Shown piece by piece: positions 10,095 to 19,766 of a stretch of DNA of 64,000 bases (within the stretch, counting starts at the first letter, position 1; each line of letters opens with the position of its first letter). The notes under the pieces are model-generated. The model worked only from the letters and a program-made list of their open reading frames with translations. It made no database searches and was not told the origin of the DNA. The translations under genes and the position numbers were made by a program. The DNA lies in assembly GCF_900116045.1 (NCBI RefSeq), contig NZ_LT630450.1, positions 1,884,501 through 1,948,500 of the forward strand. The letters are read 5' to 3'. Origin of the DNA: Desulfovibrio piger (GTDB lineage: Bacteria; Desulfobacterota; Desulfovibrionia; Desulfovibrionales; Desulfovibrionaceae).

Positions 10095-10303
10095 TATCGC
10101 TTCCTCAATTGAGGGGCGGAATCTCTGGTATGGACGCAGCGTGACGCAAACCAGTCTTCAAGGTCTTCTATGTCGTACATGACACGGCTGCCGAGCTTGG
10201 CGTAGCGCGGGCCAACTTTTTTACAGCGCCAGCGGGCCAGTGTGCATGTCTTCACGCCGTACATGTCGGCAACTTCTTGCGGTGATAATTTTTTGGTCGC
10301 CAT
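10094..10303 (-). CDS. Small helix-turn-helix protein (AlpA/excisionase-like)
   Basis: The 69-residue protein reads [20 protein letters not shown] and continues with [18 protein letters not shown], the pattern of HTH_17/AlpA proteins, with an arginine- and lysine-rich recognition region. Such proteins act as excisionases (recombination directionality factors) or activate replication genes. Starting at 10303 gives a GGGAG box six bases upstream; longer starts to 10366 have none. It is coupled to the primase by a one-base stop/start overlap. Its distance from the integrase argues for replication control as much as excision. Confidence 0.8.
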   Translation of the reverse strand: MATKKLSPQEVADMYGVKTCTLARWRCKKVGPRYAKLGSRVMYDIEDLEDWFASRCVHTRDSAPQLRKR

Positions 10304-10422
10304 CAGCATCTCCCTGTATTCAGGCTGAAGTGTATGAATCCATCCAGAAGCATCTGGAGAGAACACACCCTATGCCCAGAGGAAAACGCTGAACAGACGG
10401 GGTGTTAGCAAAGGCGAAACAA

Positions 10423-10456
10423 AACCTCCCTTTCTTAGGCCTAAGAAAGGGAGGTT
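10423..10456. terminator. Perfect 34-bp palindrome, probable bidirectional terminator
   Basis: AACCTCCCTTTCTTAGG is followed at once by its exact reverse complement, with no loop. T-rich sequence follows on both sides (TTTTTATG rightward, TTTTGTTTC leftward). It separates the coiled-coil membrane protein from the HTH-primase operon. Perfect loopless palindromes are hard to maintain, so protein binding is an alternative. Confidence 0.6.
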
Positions 10457-10538
10457 GATAATTTTTATGTTATTTTACTATGTTATAACGGGGACAAGTT
10501 GAGGGCTGCGAACCTGAGCAGGTCAGGTTTCTTGCCTT

Positions 10539-11420
10539 TCAGGGATTTTGAATAGGCGCTCCGCCGTGGTTGATATACTCTTTCGGCATTGCCTTGCGAA
10601 AAATTTCTATGTAATTGCCCGGAGCGTTTTCAACCCCCAACGTCTTGCCGATTTCCTTGTATTGGCGCATAATTTCGTGTTTGGCGAGTGGGTGGGTGAA
10701 TTCTCTGGTAACCTTATTCGCTAATATGACAAGAATGTGTATATGTGCTTCTATTTGTTCGATTTCGTTTTTTAATTTGCCTTCTCGTCCCGCTGCGCTG
10801 GTATATTTCTCCGTCATTTCCTTGTATTTCTTTTTCAGCTCTTCAATCTCCCTGTTGAGTTTTGCGGCATCACAGCTTGGAGCTACACTGCTTTCGCCAC
10901 ACCAGCGCGTCTGATTTTCCTCCACAATTGCGGAAAGTTGTGTGGCATCGCAACAATATTCGGGCGATCCGAGAGCAAAAAACTTATTGAACCCAAAGAG
11001 CATGGGAGAAAGAAAGTTGGAAACTTCACGGCAATCCACGCCGAGTTTTCCTCCCGCCGGGATTGCTTCATGACTTTTGAACACCCGGATACGATAATGG
11101 CGAAGCGCTTCCAACTGTTCATGGTTCGTGGAAGCATGCAGCATGAGCATGGCTTCACTCAGACGGATTGCGTGATCAACGTGATGTTTGCGCCATGTTC
11201 CCACATAAAGCGCACAAAAGGCGCAGATGCTCCAAACAGCGGCCCCGCCGATCACGACGCACCAGAGCAGTATCAGCGCTACTCCTGCAAGTGAAACGCC
11301 TTGCGTAATTTTAATAACGGTAAACATGGTTGTCAGCCATGCCATGAGAAAGGCAAGGCCACAGCCCAGAACAGCAATCAGCAGAAATTTGATAATCGAA
11401 CCGTTGGGAACAAACTTCAT
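10539..11420 (-). CDS. Two-TM, coiled-coil protein coupled to the AlbA_2 gene; unknown
   Basis: The 293-residue protein starts MKFVPNGSIIKFLLIAVLGC. Two strong hydrophobic segments cover about residues 11-30 and 38-68, followed by a soluble region. A predicted coiled coil, ELKKKYKEMTEKYTSAAGRE, lies around residues 190-240. Four cysteines (CREVS, YCCDA, RWCGE) are scattered in the middle. I recognise no family. The start ATG overlaps the TGA of the upstream AlbA_2 gene (ATGA), so the two are made together; a longer ATG at 11435 would begin inside that gene. An anchored effector or sensor for the AlbA_2 protein is a reasonable inference. Confidence 0.75.
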   Translation of the reverse strand: MKFVPNGSIIKFLLIAVLGCGLAFLMAWLTTMFTVIKITQGVSLAGVALILLWCVVIGGAAVWSICAFCALYVGTWRKHHVDHAIRLSEAMLMLHASTNHEQLEALRHYRIRVFKSHEAIPAGGKLGVDCREVSNFLSPMLFGFNKFFALGSPEYCCDATQLSAIVEENQTRWCGESSVAPSCDAAKLNREIEELKKKYKEMTEKYTSAAGREGKLKNEIEQIEAHIHILVILANKVTREFTHPLAKHEIMRQYKEIGKTLGVENAPGNYIEIFRKAMPKEYINHGGAPIQNP

Positions 11421-12877
11421 GGGAGAATCTCCCATTGTCCGCCCTTGCTGGGACCGATGCGGCGCAAGATGCCCTTTTTCTTGAGCATGGTTGTTCTGTA
11501 AAGAATCGTGCGTCGGCTCACGTTTAGAACAGTAGCGAGTTCGGTTGTGGTTATGCGCGGATTGGCGGAGATGTGCTCAAGGAGCGCAAAAAGTTCTGGT
11601 GCAATTTCCGGTGCAATATCGCGCAGAGTTGCATCAGAAAGCCCTTGTTTCTGGTGCAAATTTTGTGTTTTTGATGCAAGTTCTGGTGCAAGTACCCCAG
11701 TGTTTTCCGCAGGCCGGTGGGTTCTGCGTACAATGGCCTTGAACAGCGAACTCTCCCGATCGTCTTCAAAATCAATATCCGGCCATGCCTTAAGAGCGCG
11801 CAGAATGCCGGAGCCGATGCCGTGGTAGGGCAAAAGCCCCTTGGCGGCGTAAGAAATCAGAATAGGGTTGCGGATATTGGAATTGCCGGCTTTGATATTG
11901 GCTATGGTCAGATTGTTCGGCAACGTGCCGGGGCTGATGATTTCCACGCGGTCATCAAAAATGAAAATGCGGATGGGCGCGCTGACAAGATAATCCCTGT
12001 GTACAAGGGCGTTGACCAGCAGTTCCTCAAAAACCTGTTCCGGTATTTCCGGCGTACCCGGTGAGTTGACGCCATTCTTGCCCTGTACCTTGTGCAGGTT
12101 GCGCATGACAAAAGCCAGGGCGTCCTTGAAAAGTCTGCTCAACGGACCTTCAAAATCTTCGGTGTCATCGTAGCTGTCAGCATGAACGGCAATTCCCGGA
12201 AAGCGGACGCCTTTTGCCACGAACTGCGGAAAAATCAGCTCCGGCTGTTCGGCAAAAAGCAGCACTCCGGCCAGATTGAGATTGCCATCGCCAGCGGCGA
12301 GGTTCAGATTTTGCAGCAGGCGCAGTTGTTCTGCGTGGGTATCCGGGAAGTCACTGTCATACCGCTTTTTCAAAAAATCCCGGAACAGCAGCTTGTCCAG
12401 TTTGTTAATGCCCGCCTTTGTGGGCAATTCATCGGCATGGAATTGGCTGGTATACTGAAAAAGACGGCGCAGTTCCTCTTTAGAATTGATACGTCGCTTG
12501 TCCGCCCCGGCTTTCAGCCAGATAACGCCTTTCCTGTCAAAGTAGGGTTTGTCCATTCCTGCAGGAACGGTCAGGGCGATAACCACATTTCCATTTTCAA
12601 GAAGAATGTTCTGCGTCTGCACCACAAGCGGGCTGCGGACATGCTGGCTGGCGGCGTTGCCGATCAACTGGTTCGCATCATGCAATTCTCGGGATGTTAT
12701 GCCGGACAGTGTTCCATCATCCTGCACGCCGATAAAAATTACGCCGCCGTTGGCATTGGCGAAGGCGGCCATTTCCGCAGCCAGAGAATCCGCATTGTCG
12801 ATTCGGGACTTGAACTGACGTGTGCTGTCCTCGCCTGCGGCGGCCTGTTCCCTGAGCGTTTGAAGTGTGAATGCCAT
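11417..12877 (-). CDS. AlbA_2-domain putative ATPase / transcriptional regulator
   Basis: The 486-residue protein has an N-terminal AlbA_2 (Schlafen-related) domain, with STRQFKSRIDNADSLAAEMA and FANANGGVIFIGVQDDG within the first 55 residues. A middle HATPase_c_4-type domain follows, with NALVHRDYLVSAPIRIFIFD and VEIISPGTLP (about 280-320) and GIGSGILRAL. The C-terminus is a winged HTH: ITTTELATVLNVSRRTILYR. Members are annotated as ATP-dependent DNA helicase RecG-like or as transcriptional regulators, and recur in mobile elements and defence islands. AAGGAG precedes ATG 12877. The direct translational coupling to the membrane protein at 10539 is unusual and suggests one functional unit. Confidence 0.85.
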   Translation of the reverse strand: MAFTLQTLREQAAAGEDSTRQFKSRIDNADSLAAEMAAFANANGGVIFIGVQDDGTLSGITSRELHDANQLIGNAASQHVRSPLVVQTQNILLENGNVVIALTVPAGMDKPYFDRKGVIWLKAGADKRRINSKEELRRLFQYTSQFHADELPTKAGINKLDKLLFRDFLKKRYDSDFPDTHAEQLRLLQNLNLAAGDGNLNLAGVLLFAEQPELIFPQFVAKGVRFPGIAVHADSYDDTEDFEGPLSRLFKDALAFVMRNLHKVQGKNGVNSPGTPEIPEQVFEELLVNALVHRDYLVSAPIRIFIFDDRVEIISPGTLPNNLTIANIKAGNSNIRNPILISYAAKGLLPYHGIGSGILRALKAWPDIDFEDDRESSLFKAIVRRTHRPAENTGVLAPELASKTQNLHQKQGLSDATLRDIAPEIAPELFALLEHISANPRITTTELATVLNVSRRTILYRTTMLKKKGILRRIGPSKGGQWEILP

Positions 12878-12944
12878 GCCTGCTCCTTACAATACTATCT
12901 TTTTCCTCACCATGTGTACACGATAATCGGAACAGCCGCAAAAG

Positions 12945-14084
12945 CTACCGTTGGCCGGAGAGAATGTCCGCCGCCGCGTTGCTGGCAGCGGCCAAGGTCT
13001 CCGGCAGGAATTGGGCATACTTCTTTTTGGTGAAATCCACATTTTTGTGTGTCAGCATTTCCGAGATCATGTCCATGCTGAATTTGCCGCTGTTGGCGAG
13101 GCTTACGGCAAAGTGATGCCGCAGCCCGTGGAAGGGCCGGAACTTGGGCGGCAGGCCCGCCGCCTTGCGGAAGCGGTCAACCGCTGTGCAGTCTTTGCGC
13201 ATCTCGCCGGTTTTGCCGGGGAAAACATAGGGGCTGCCGGGAAAATGTTCGTCACGCCATGCCATTTGTTCTTGTAACAGTTCTTCCACCAGGGAACTCA
13301 TGCCGATGGAGAGGGTTTTTCTGCCCTTGGGATCGCGCAAACGAATGAGCTTGAGGTCAAAGGCCACGTCCTCATCTTGCAGTTTGAACATCTCCCCGCG
13401 CCGCATACCGGTAAAAAAGGCCAGCAGGAGCATATTGCCCACATCGCGGGCTGGCCATGTGCGGGCGCAATCCAGAAAGCGGCGAGTTTCTTCCGGCGTC
13501 AGATGCTCAATAACCTCATTGTCCTTAACGGGCATTTCGATCTGAAAGGCAAGATTGGGGCAGCGGTTGGTCTTGACGCCAAAATTGATGATGCGCCGCA
13601 GAAGCTCAAGAGTATTCCAGAGAGTGGCCGGTTTGCGTTCGCTCAGGGATTTGCGCAGCTCCTCCACCATCTGGGGCGTGATTTCCGAGACGCTTCGCTT
13701 GCCGAACAGCGGTTTGAGGTGTTTGAGGTAACGGTTGCGATCCGTGGTCAACCCTTTGAGGGTCGGCCCCTTGATGTCAAAATATGCATCCGCAATTTCG
13801 GCAAAGGGCTTGTCTTTCTCCGCCTGTTCGCGGCGGAGTTCTTTGGCGGTTTTGACTTCTTCGCCATGTCTGATGGCCTTTATCCGATCAGCGCGAATTT
13901 CCGCCGCCACGTCCGGCCCGTATCCTTCGGAAATTTTGCCTACCTTTTCCCAGATGAGGCGGCGGCCGGATTTAAACGTGATGTAGAAACACAGGTCAGG
14001 CGCGCCATTATACATTTCTGACGTTTCGTACACATAAACGCCAGCCCATTTTTTTGGGTGGTATCGCCGTTTTTGGGTAGCCAT
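12945..14084 (-). CDS. Tyrosine-recombinase integrase
   Basis: The protein is about 379 residues from ATG 14084 (AAGG seven bases upstream); an ATG at 14108 is also possible. An arm-binding N-terminal region is followed by a SAM-like core-binding domain around residues 93-185 and a catalytic domain. The catalytic set is visible: R228 in TGMRRGEM, H319 and R322 in FHGLRHHF, H346 in LTHKN, and the nucleophile Y356 in KKKYAQF. It would catalyse recombination between the tRNA-fMet site and the element. It lies 200 bases from attR and reads away from it. The TTTCTAACC repeats fall between gene and site. Confidence 0.95.
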   Translation of the reverse strand: MATQKRRYHPKKWAGVYVYETSEMYNGAPDLCFYITFKSGRRLIWEKVGKISEGYGPDVAAEIRADRIKAIRHGEEVKTAKELRREQAEKDKPFAEIADAYFDIKGPTLKGLTTDRNRYLKHLKPLFGKRSVSEITPQMVEELRKSLSERKPATLWNTLELLRRIINFGVKTNRCPNLAFQIEMPVKDNEVIEHLTPEETRRFLDCARTWPARDVGNMLLLAFFTGMRRGEMFKLQDEDVAFDLKLIRLRDPKGRKTLSIGMSSLVEELLQEQMAWRDEHFPGSPYVFPGKTGEMRKDCTAVDRFRKAAGLPPKFRPFHGLRHHFAVSLANSGKFSMDMISEMLTHKNVDFTKKKYAQFLPETLAAASNAAADILSGQR

Positions 14085-14136
14085 GAACTGCCTTGGGTTG
14101 TGGTTCATACGCGGGAGCAGGTTTTAACCGGCAAAA

Positions 14137-14177
14137 TTTTTCTAACCTATTTCTAACCACACCGTCAATTTCTAACC
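14137..14177 (+). repeat. Right cluster of TTTCTAACC repeats (candidate integrase arm sites)
   Basis: Copies at 14139-14147, 14150-14158 and 14169-14177 match the left cluster. The first two together with neighbouring bases are identical over 23 bases to 2193-2215 and lie in the same orientation. Confidence 0.6.
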
Positions 14178-14283
14178 ATTCAGGTCAATGCGCGGCAAAG
14201 TCTTATTTTTGATAACTTATTGAAAATAAAAATAAATCAAAGTCTATCCAGCTGTGTCTAACTCTTTCAAGTTCAGTCAAAAA

Positions 14284-14331
<48 letters not shown>

Positions 14332-14338
14332 GAAAGAT

Positions 14339-14372
14339 CAAAGGCTTCCGATTCTCATCGGAAGCCTTTTTT
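14339..14372 (+). terminator. Original tRNA-fMet terminator, displaced by integration
   Basis: GGCTTCCGA and TCGGAAGCC pair around TTCTCA and are followed by TTTTTT. In an empty site this would lie a few bases after the tRNA. Confidence 0.75.
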
Positions 14373-14681
14373 CGTAAACGGGATCTTTTCCCCCTCATCC
14401 TCTCCCCACTATCCAAATATCCATCTGTCCGCCGGGACTCCGCGCATCTGCCAGGCCGCGCAGATGTCACCGGCACGCTCCGGCGGAAGGCATCTCGTCC
14501 TGTTCCGCTGTCCCCCGTTTTTGCCGGTGACGCGCTCCGGCACTACGGCATGGGAAGCCGGCCTGGGGCAACCGGACGGCCTCCCGCGCAGACAGCGTTG
14601 ACGAAAATGCCCTGCCGAAAAAGAAAAGACAGCCGGATGATCATCCTGTATGGTGTGCCGCTCCTGTTCTTTTGCCGCCGT
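14373..14681. other. Intergenic region with nothing recognised
   Basis: About 310 bases of chromosomal composition with no convincing gene, repeat or regulatory site. Short open frames on both strands here have no ribosome-binding site or family resemblance. Confidence 0.5.
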
Positions 14682-15635
14682 TTACACCTGCTTGAACAGA
14701 TCCTCGACACGTTGCAGGGGAATGCCCAGCTCAGAGGCCGCCGCGAACGCTTCCGCGACCTTGCCGCTCGGTACGACCATAAAGACATATTCATCACCGC
14801 CCGTATCCCACAGCAGGATCGTCAGGCCATAGCGGTCATGCAAGACGGGGCTGCAAGCGCGGAGCACCTCCTCGGGGTACGCGTCTTCATCGTCGCAGGG
14901 GGGCAGGTGTTCCTTTGCCCCCGGCGGCAAGAGGCAGCACAGGGAGGCGAAAACTTCTTCCGGCGCTTCCTTCCAGTCCACCCAGTCCAGGCGTTTCCGG
15001 TCCCGTAGGGCCAATCGCATCAACGTAACATGCCAGCCGGTGTAGACTTCTTCCATACCGAATTCCTCACAGAGCGCGGCGCACTGTGCCGGTGTCGTGG
15101 CGGCGGCGTGGATCTTGTCCGCCAGCGCTTCGGCATCGGCAACGCCGAGCAAGGTAAGGAACGTGAGCAGGGCCGGGCGCGATATGGGCACAGGCTTCGG
15201 TATCCTGGGCTTATTCGCATCCAGGAGCATTGCCAGCGTGCGCTCCATTTTGGCTATGACGGCAGGATCAGTGACTTCGGTATCCCGTCCCACCGTCTCA
15301 TACCACGGACAGTCCCAGCGCACATGGCGCAGTTCCACCGCATCATCGCAACGCACCACGAAGTAATAATCAACGGCCCAGCCGGCGTTGACGACTTCCC
15401 CCATGCAGATGCTTTTTGGGATATAGAACGTCCCTTTCTCGCACACATATTCGGAATCCGTGTCTTCCCCCATATCGATATCGCATTGGGGAAAGGCGTT
15501 AACAGCGCGCAACGTTTCTGCGGAAGGGATGGTGCGTAATCTTTTTCCCTGAAAAAATGCGAACAGGTCTGTATTTATGATGTCGCTGTGATAGGGCCTG
15601 CCTCGCAATCCCCTGGTCGTATAATAGATATGCAT
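14682..15635 (-). CDS. Hypothetical protein, possibly DUF6630-like
   Basis: The 317-residue protein starts at ATG 15635 with AGGAAGAG just upstream (MHIYYTTRGLRGRPYHSD). It has acidic patches, a segment LDWVDWKEAPEEVFASLCC, and a C-terminal stretch YGLTILLWDTGGDEYVFMVV. The last 150 residues loosely recall DUF6630 proteins, but I cannot be sure. The same frame stays open upstream to 16142; those codons run through a 23-bp perfect hairpin and lack a ribosome site, so I exclude them. No membrane segment or signal peptide is seen. Confidence 0.65.
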   Translation of the reverse strand: MHIYYTTRGLRGRPYHSDIINTDLFAFFQGKRLRTIPSAETLRAVNAFPQCDIDMGEDTDSEYVCEKGTFYIPKSICMGEVVNAGWAVDYYFVVRCDDAVELRHVRWDCPWYETVGRDTEVTDPAVIAKMERTLAMLLDANKPRIPKPVPISRPALLTFLTLLGVADAEALADKIHAAATTPAQCAALCEEFGMEEVYTGWHVTLMRLALRDRKRLDWVDWKEAPEEVFASLCCLLPPGAKEHLPPCDDEDAYPEEVLRACSPVLHDRYGLTILLWDTGGDEYVFMVVPSGKVAEAFAAASELGIPLQRVEDLFKQV

Positions 15636-16170
15636 GGCTCTCTTCCTGATGCATGATTGCTTTTTGAAAAACGGCGATCTTGAAAAACAGGCAGCAAGGG
15701 ACTCTGCACACGGCAAATAGGTATCGCATTCCTCCGGGACGCATTCCCCGCCAGAGCGACGCTCATAGCGAGGCCGCTCGTCCATGCCCATGCCCATGCT
15801 GCCGCTGCCTGCTTGTGTCCACCCGCCTGGCCGAGCATAGCCGGGAATGCGCGTCCCCTCAAGAATGACGGGCATCCGTGGGCTGCGCGGCATGCATCCG
15901 GCCAGCCCGTTTTTGAAGTGCCTGCCGGATACCCGCAAAAACGGCTCGCCTGCGGCATCATCCGGGCCGAAGACGGCCAGCATCCGGTACACGCCGGAAC
16001 GGATGGGGCCAACGCACTCCAGATGTTCGCGGATCGCGGCGACCTTGGCGGCCATGCCTTCAGATTCCGCCCCCGCGGCCAGAACGTAAAATCCCTTACG
16101 GCATTTACCGTAAGGGATTTTACGTTCTGGCTCCTTCTTCATCCCGCGGAAAGGCCCTCTCTCCCTGCCG
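15636..16170. other. 535-base intergenic stretch with a large hairpin
   Basis: Apart from the hairpin at 16079-16130 I see no supported feature. It may include the leader of the gene at 14682. Several overlapping frames are open here only because of GC-rich composition. Confidence 0.4.
16079..16130. terminator. Strong hairpin with 23-bp perfect arms
   Basis: Arms 16079-16101 and 16108-16130 are exact inverted copies around a six-base loop. The inner part reads AAAATCCC...GGGATTTT. It lies 40 bases beyond the stop of the secreted protein at 16171 on the minus strand, so it is well placed as its terminator, although no long T run follows. Confidence 0.6.
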
Positions 16171-16587
16171 CTAGCGCAGCTTCAGCACGAAGCGCGTCCG
16201 GGTATCGCTCGCCGCATCCTTCTGATAGTCAAGGACGGCCCCGACGGGCATGGCCCGGTCGATGCCGAAACGTCCCTTGAATTCCCGGACGCTGCGGGAA
16301 GCCATGGCCGTGAACTCCGCCCGCGTCATCTTCCGGTCGGCCGCGACGAAGATGATGTCGATGCCCTTGGCATAGGCGGCGACCTCCACGGACCTGATCC
16401 CCCTGCCGGCATAACGGGACAGCAGTTCTTCCTCAAAAGCGGTGAAACGGTCACTGTCGTCCACGAAAACTTCGGCATCGCCGCTCTCCGTAGCGGTATC
16501 CGTCCGCGTCTCCGCAGACAGGGACATGCCGGGCACGGCAACGGAAAGGACGCACGCGACCAGGAGCAGGAAAAAGAGCTTCTTCAT
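16171..16587 (-). CDS. Small secreted protein, unknown
   Basis: The 138-residue protein begins MKKLFFLLLVACVLSVAVPG, a signal peptide with likely cleavage after LSA, at ATG 16587 with GGAGG four bases upstream. The mature part is acidic at first (TDTATESGDAEVFVDD) and then has mixed helix and strand, ending with a basic C-terminus. No cysteine sits at the cleavage site, so it is not a lipoprotein. I recognise no family. It probably resides in the periplasm. It stands alone, with divergent or distant neighbours. Confidence 0.75.
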   Translation of the reverse strand: MKKLFFLLLVACVLSVAVPGMSLSAETRTDTATESGDAEVFVDDSDRFTAFEEELLSRYAGRGIRSVEVAAYAKGIDIIFVAADRKMTRAEFTAMASRSVREFKGRFGIDRAMPVGAVLDYQKDAASDTRTRFVLKLR

Positions 16588-16834
16588 GGCACCTCCGGCC
16601 AGACAGGGGGATGGGGGTTGCAGGATATCGCCGCGAACTGCGGCACCAGTGGACTTGATACGGGCTGCGGGACCTTTTGGGTCATGCCCCGGCCGAGCGC
16701 TGCCCCCGGCGGGCCCTGTCCGTTGTCCGCGACTGGGAGCGGCCCCATACCACACGGACAAGGATCGGCCTCTCACGTCGCGCCATGCGGCAGTGCCGGG
16801 ACATGCTGTGCGGGCCCGGAACCGGGCCCGTGGC
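16588..16834. other. Intergenic; hairpin downstream of pyridoxal kinase
   Basis: GGGCCCGGAACCGGGCCC near 16813-16830 lies just beyond the kinase stop on the minus strand and may terminate it, without a T run. Nothing else is evident. Confidence 0.4.
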
Positions 16835-17707
16835 CTAGAAGGCCTCGTACTCCCCGATGGAGCAGCGGTCCTGCAAGGCGGGCAGGGTGCGCTCCAGCAA
16901 GACGCCGTCGCTGTGGCGGGTGTCGTAGCCGTAGGTGACGCGGATGCCCAGGGTCACGAAGCGCACCGCGCGCTCCAGGGCCACGGGCAGGCTGTCCCCC
17001 TGGAGGAACGCCCCCACCAGCACGCTGGAGAAGGTATCGCCCGTGCCGGGATAGAAGGCCGGGATATAGGGCGACTCCATCTTCCAGAAGCGCCCCTGCC
17101 TGCGGTCATAGGCCACGGCCGCGCAATGGCCGGGGCGGGCCGCCGGGGCGCTGGTGATGACCACCCTGTCCGGCCCCATGGCCGCCAGGCGTCGCAGCTG
17201 CTCCTTGAGGGCGTCGGGCGGGATGTCCGGCCGGTAGGGCTCGCCCAGCAGAAAGGCCGCTTCGGTGAGGTTGGGCGTGATGACGTGGGCGTGGCCGATG
17301 AGCTGGCGCATGGCCTCCACCATCTCCGGCGTCTGGGTGGGGTCCAGGGTGCCGTTGTCGCCCAGCACCGGGTCCACCAGGGCGAAACCGCCGGGCTTGA
17401 GGAAATGGCCGATGCAGCGGGCCGCGACCTCCAGCTGGTGCGGATTGCCCAGAAAGCCGGAATAGACGGCATCGAAGGTCAGGCCCAGCTGCTGCCAGTG
17501 ATCCAGCATGGGGCCCATCTCGGCGGTCAGGTCATGAAAGGTGAAGCCCTCCACGCCGGATGTCTGGGAAGACAGCACCGCCGTGGGCAGGGGACAGGTC
17601 TGGACGCCCATGCCGGCAAGGATGGGGATGACCACGGTCAGCGAGGCGCGCCCGAAACCGGAAAGATCGTGGATGGCGGCGACGCGTTGCAGGGGGATCT
17701 CGTGCAT
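16835..17707 (-). CDS. pdxY: Pyridoxal kinase, PfkB/ribokinase-like fold
   Basis: The 290-residue protein phosphorylates pyridoxal (or pyridoxamine or pyridoxine) with ATP in the vitamin B6 salvage pathway. Visible features are IHDLSGFGRASLTVVIPILA at the N-terminus, VYSGFLGNP, VDPVLGDNG, ITPNLTEAAFLLG, and the C-terminal PGTGDTFSSVLVGAFL, where GTGD holds the catalytic aspartate. Length agrees with the family. I prefer ATG 17707 (GAGG upstream) to one at 17713. PdxK and PdxY cannot be separated by eye. The LysE-type exporter follows upstream on the same strand. Confidence 0.85.
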   Translation of the reverse strand: MHEIPLQRVAAIHDLSGFGRASLTVVIPILAGMGVQTCPLPTAVLSSQTSGVEGFTFHDLTAEMGPMLDHWQQLGLTFDAVYSGFLGNPHQLEVAARCIGHFLKPGGFALVDPVLGDNGTLDPTQTPEMVEAMRQLIGHAHVITPNLTEAAFLLGEPYRPDIPPDALKEQLRRLAAMGPDRVVITSAPAARPGHCAAVAYDRRQGRFWKMESPYIPAFYPGTGDTFSSVLVGAFLQGDSLPVALERAVRFVTLGIRVTYGYDTRHSDGVLLERTLPALQDRCSIGEYEAF

Positions 17708-17743
17708 GGGCACCTCGGCGGGAAGGAGTTGGGAGGAAAGCGC

Positions 17744-18394
17744 CTAGAGCTTCTCCAGTGCCAGCCGGAAGGCGAAGCCAATGAAGATGAGGCCCGTGAG
17801 CCGGTGCAGCCAGGCCTGGAAAGCGGGCCGGACGAACAGGCGGCGGATGCGGTGCAGCAGGCTGGCCAGCAGCACGAACCAGCCCAGGCAGAAAAAGGCC
17901 ATGATGCCGCCCAGCTCCAGGAATTGCGGCCACAGGGCCGCGTGCGGGTCCAGGAATTGCGGCAGCATGGTCAGGAAAAAGAGCACGGCCTTGGGATTGA
18001 GGGCATTGGTCAGAAAGCCCTGCCGGAAGGCCCGGCCCCGCAGGCCGCGGACGGGCTGCGCCCCCGCCTCCTGCCCGCCGTGACGCACCACGGCGGCCGT
18101 GACCTGGCGCCCGGCCCGCAGGGCATGGAAGCCCATCCAGCACAGATAGGCGGCCCCGGCATAGCGCAACAGCGTGAACAGGGTGATGGACTGGGCGATG
18201 ACCGCGCTGATGCCCAGCATGGCGGCCGAGGTGTGGACCATGATGCCCAGCGCCACGCCGCAGGCCGCGGCCTGACCGGAACCGCGCCCCTCGGTGAGGG
18301 AGATGCGCGTGATGAGGGCGAAATCCGGGCCGGGCAGCATGGCCAGCAGGACCGCCAGCGGGATATAGAGGAGCAGGTTTTCCAGCGGGACCAT
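17744..18394 (-). CDS. LysE/RhtB-family amino acid exporter
   Basis: The 216-residue protein has about six hydrophobic segments. The N-terminal motif AMLPGPDFALITRISLTEGR and NPKAVLFFLTMLPQFLDP in the middle are signatures of the RhtB branch of LysE exporters, which export homoserine, threonine, leucine or similar amino acids by proton antiport. Substrate is not determined. AGGAAGG precedes the start. It lies 36 bases upstream of pdxY on the same strand, so the two may share a message. Confidence 0.9.
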   Translation of the reverse strand: MVPLENLLLYIPLAVLLAMLPGPDFALITRISLTEGRGSGQAAACGVALGIMVHTSAAMLGISAVIAQSITLFTLLRYAGAAYLCWMGFHALRAGRQVTAAVVRHGGQEAGAQPVRGLRGRAFRQGFLTNALNPKAVLFFLTMLPQFLDPHAALWPQFLELGGIMAFFCLGWFVLLASLLHRIRRLFVRPAFQAWLHRLTGLIFIGFAFRLALEKL

Positions 18395-18441
18395 GCGCCC
18401 TTCCTGAAGACCGCACCGCTGCGGGCAGCGCGGGAAACAAA

Positions 18442-18477
18442 GGGAGGAAGGGCCTGCGGGGATGCGCCCTTCCTCCC
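18442..18477 (-). terminator. Hairpin after isocitrate dehydrogenase
   Basis: GGGAGGAAGGGC and GCCCTTCCTCCC pair around a 12-base loop 50 bases beyond the icd stop. There is no T run. Confidence 0.5.
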
Positions 18478-18526
18478 GGATGTACGGAGGATGTACGGAG
18501 ATCGTGCGGGACGCGGCGGCCGTCGT

Positions 18527-19669
<1,143 letters not shown>

Positions 19670-19724
19670 TGTCTGCATCCTTTTCTGTATTCCTGGTTGC
19701 GGCCGCCGGGGGCGGGCCTGTAGG

Positions 19725-19760
19725 CAAAAAACGGCGCGCCGGGGGCACCGGCACGCCGCC
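19725..19760 (-). terminator. Intrinsic terminator between Re-citrate synthase and icd
   Basis: On the minus strand GGCGTGCCGG and CCGGCGCGCC pair around TGCCC and are followed by GTTTTTTG. It lies within 45 bases of the synthase stop and may attenuate rather than fully separate the two genes. Confidence 0.65.
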
Positions 19761-19766
19761 ATGCGT

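Noticed and set aside
15636-16142. Longer N-terminus (about 170 residues) for the gene at 14682
   Set aside because: The frame is open but begins inside a 23-bp perfect hairpin, has no ribosome site, and a good ATG with AGGAAGAG is present at 15635.
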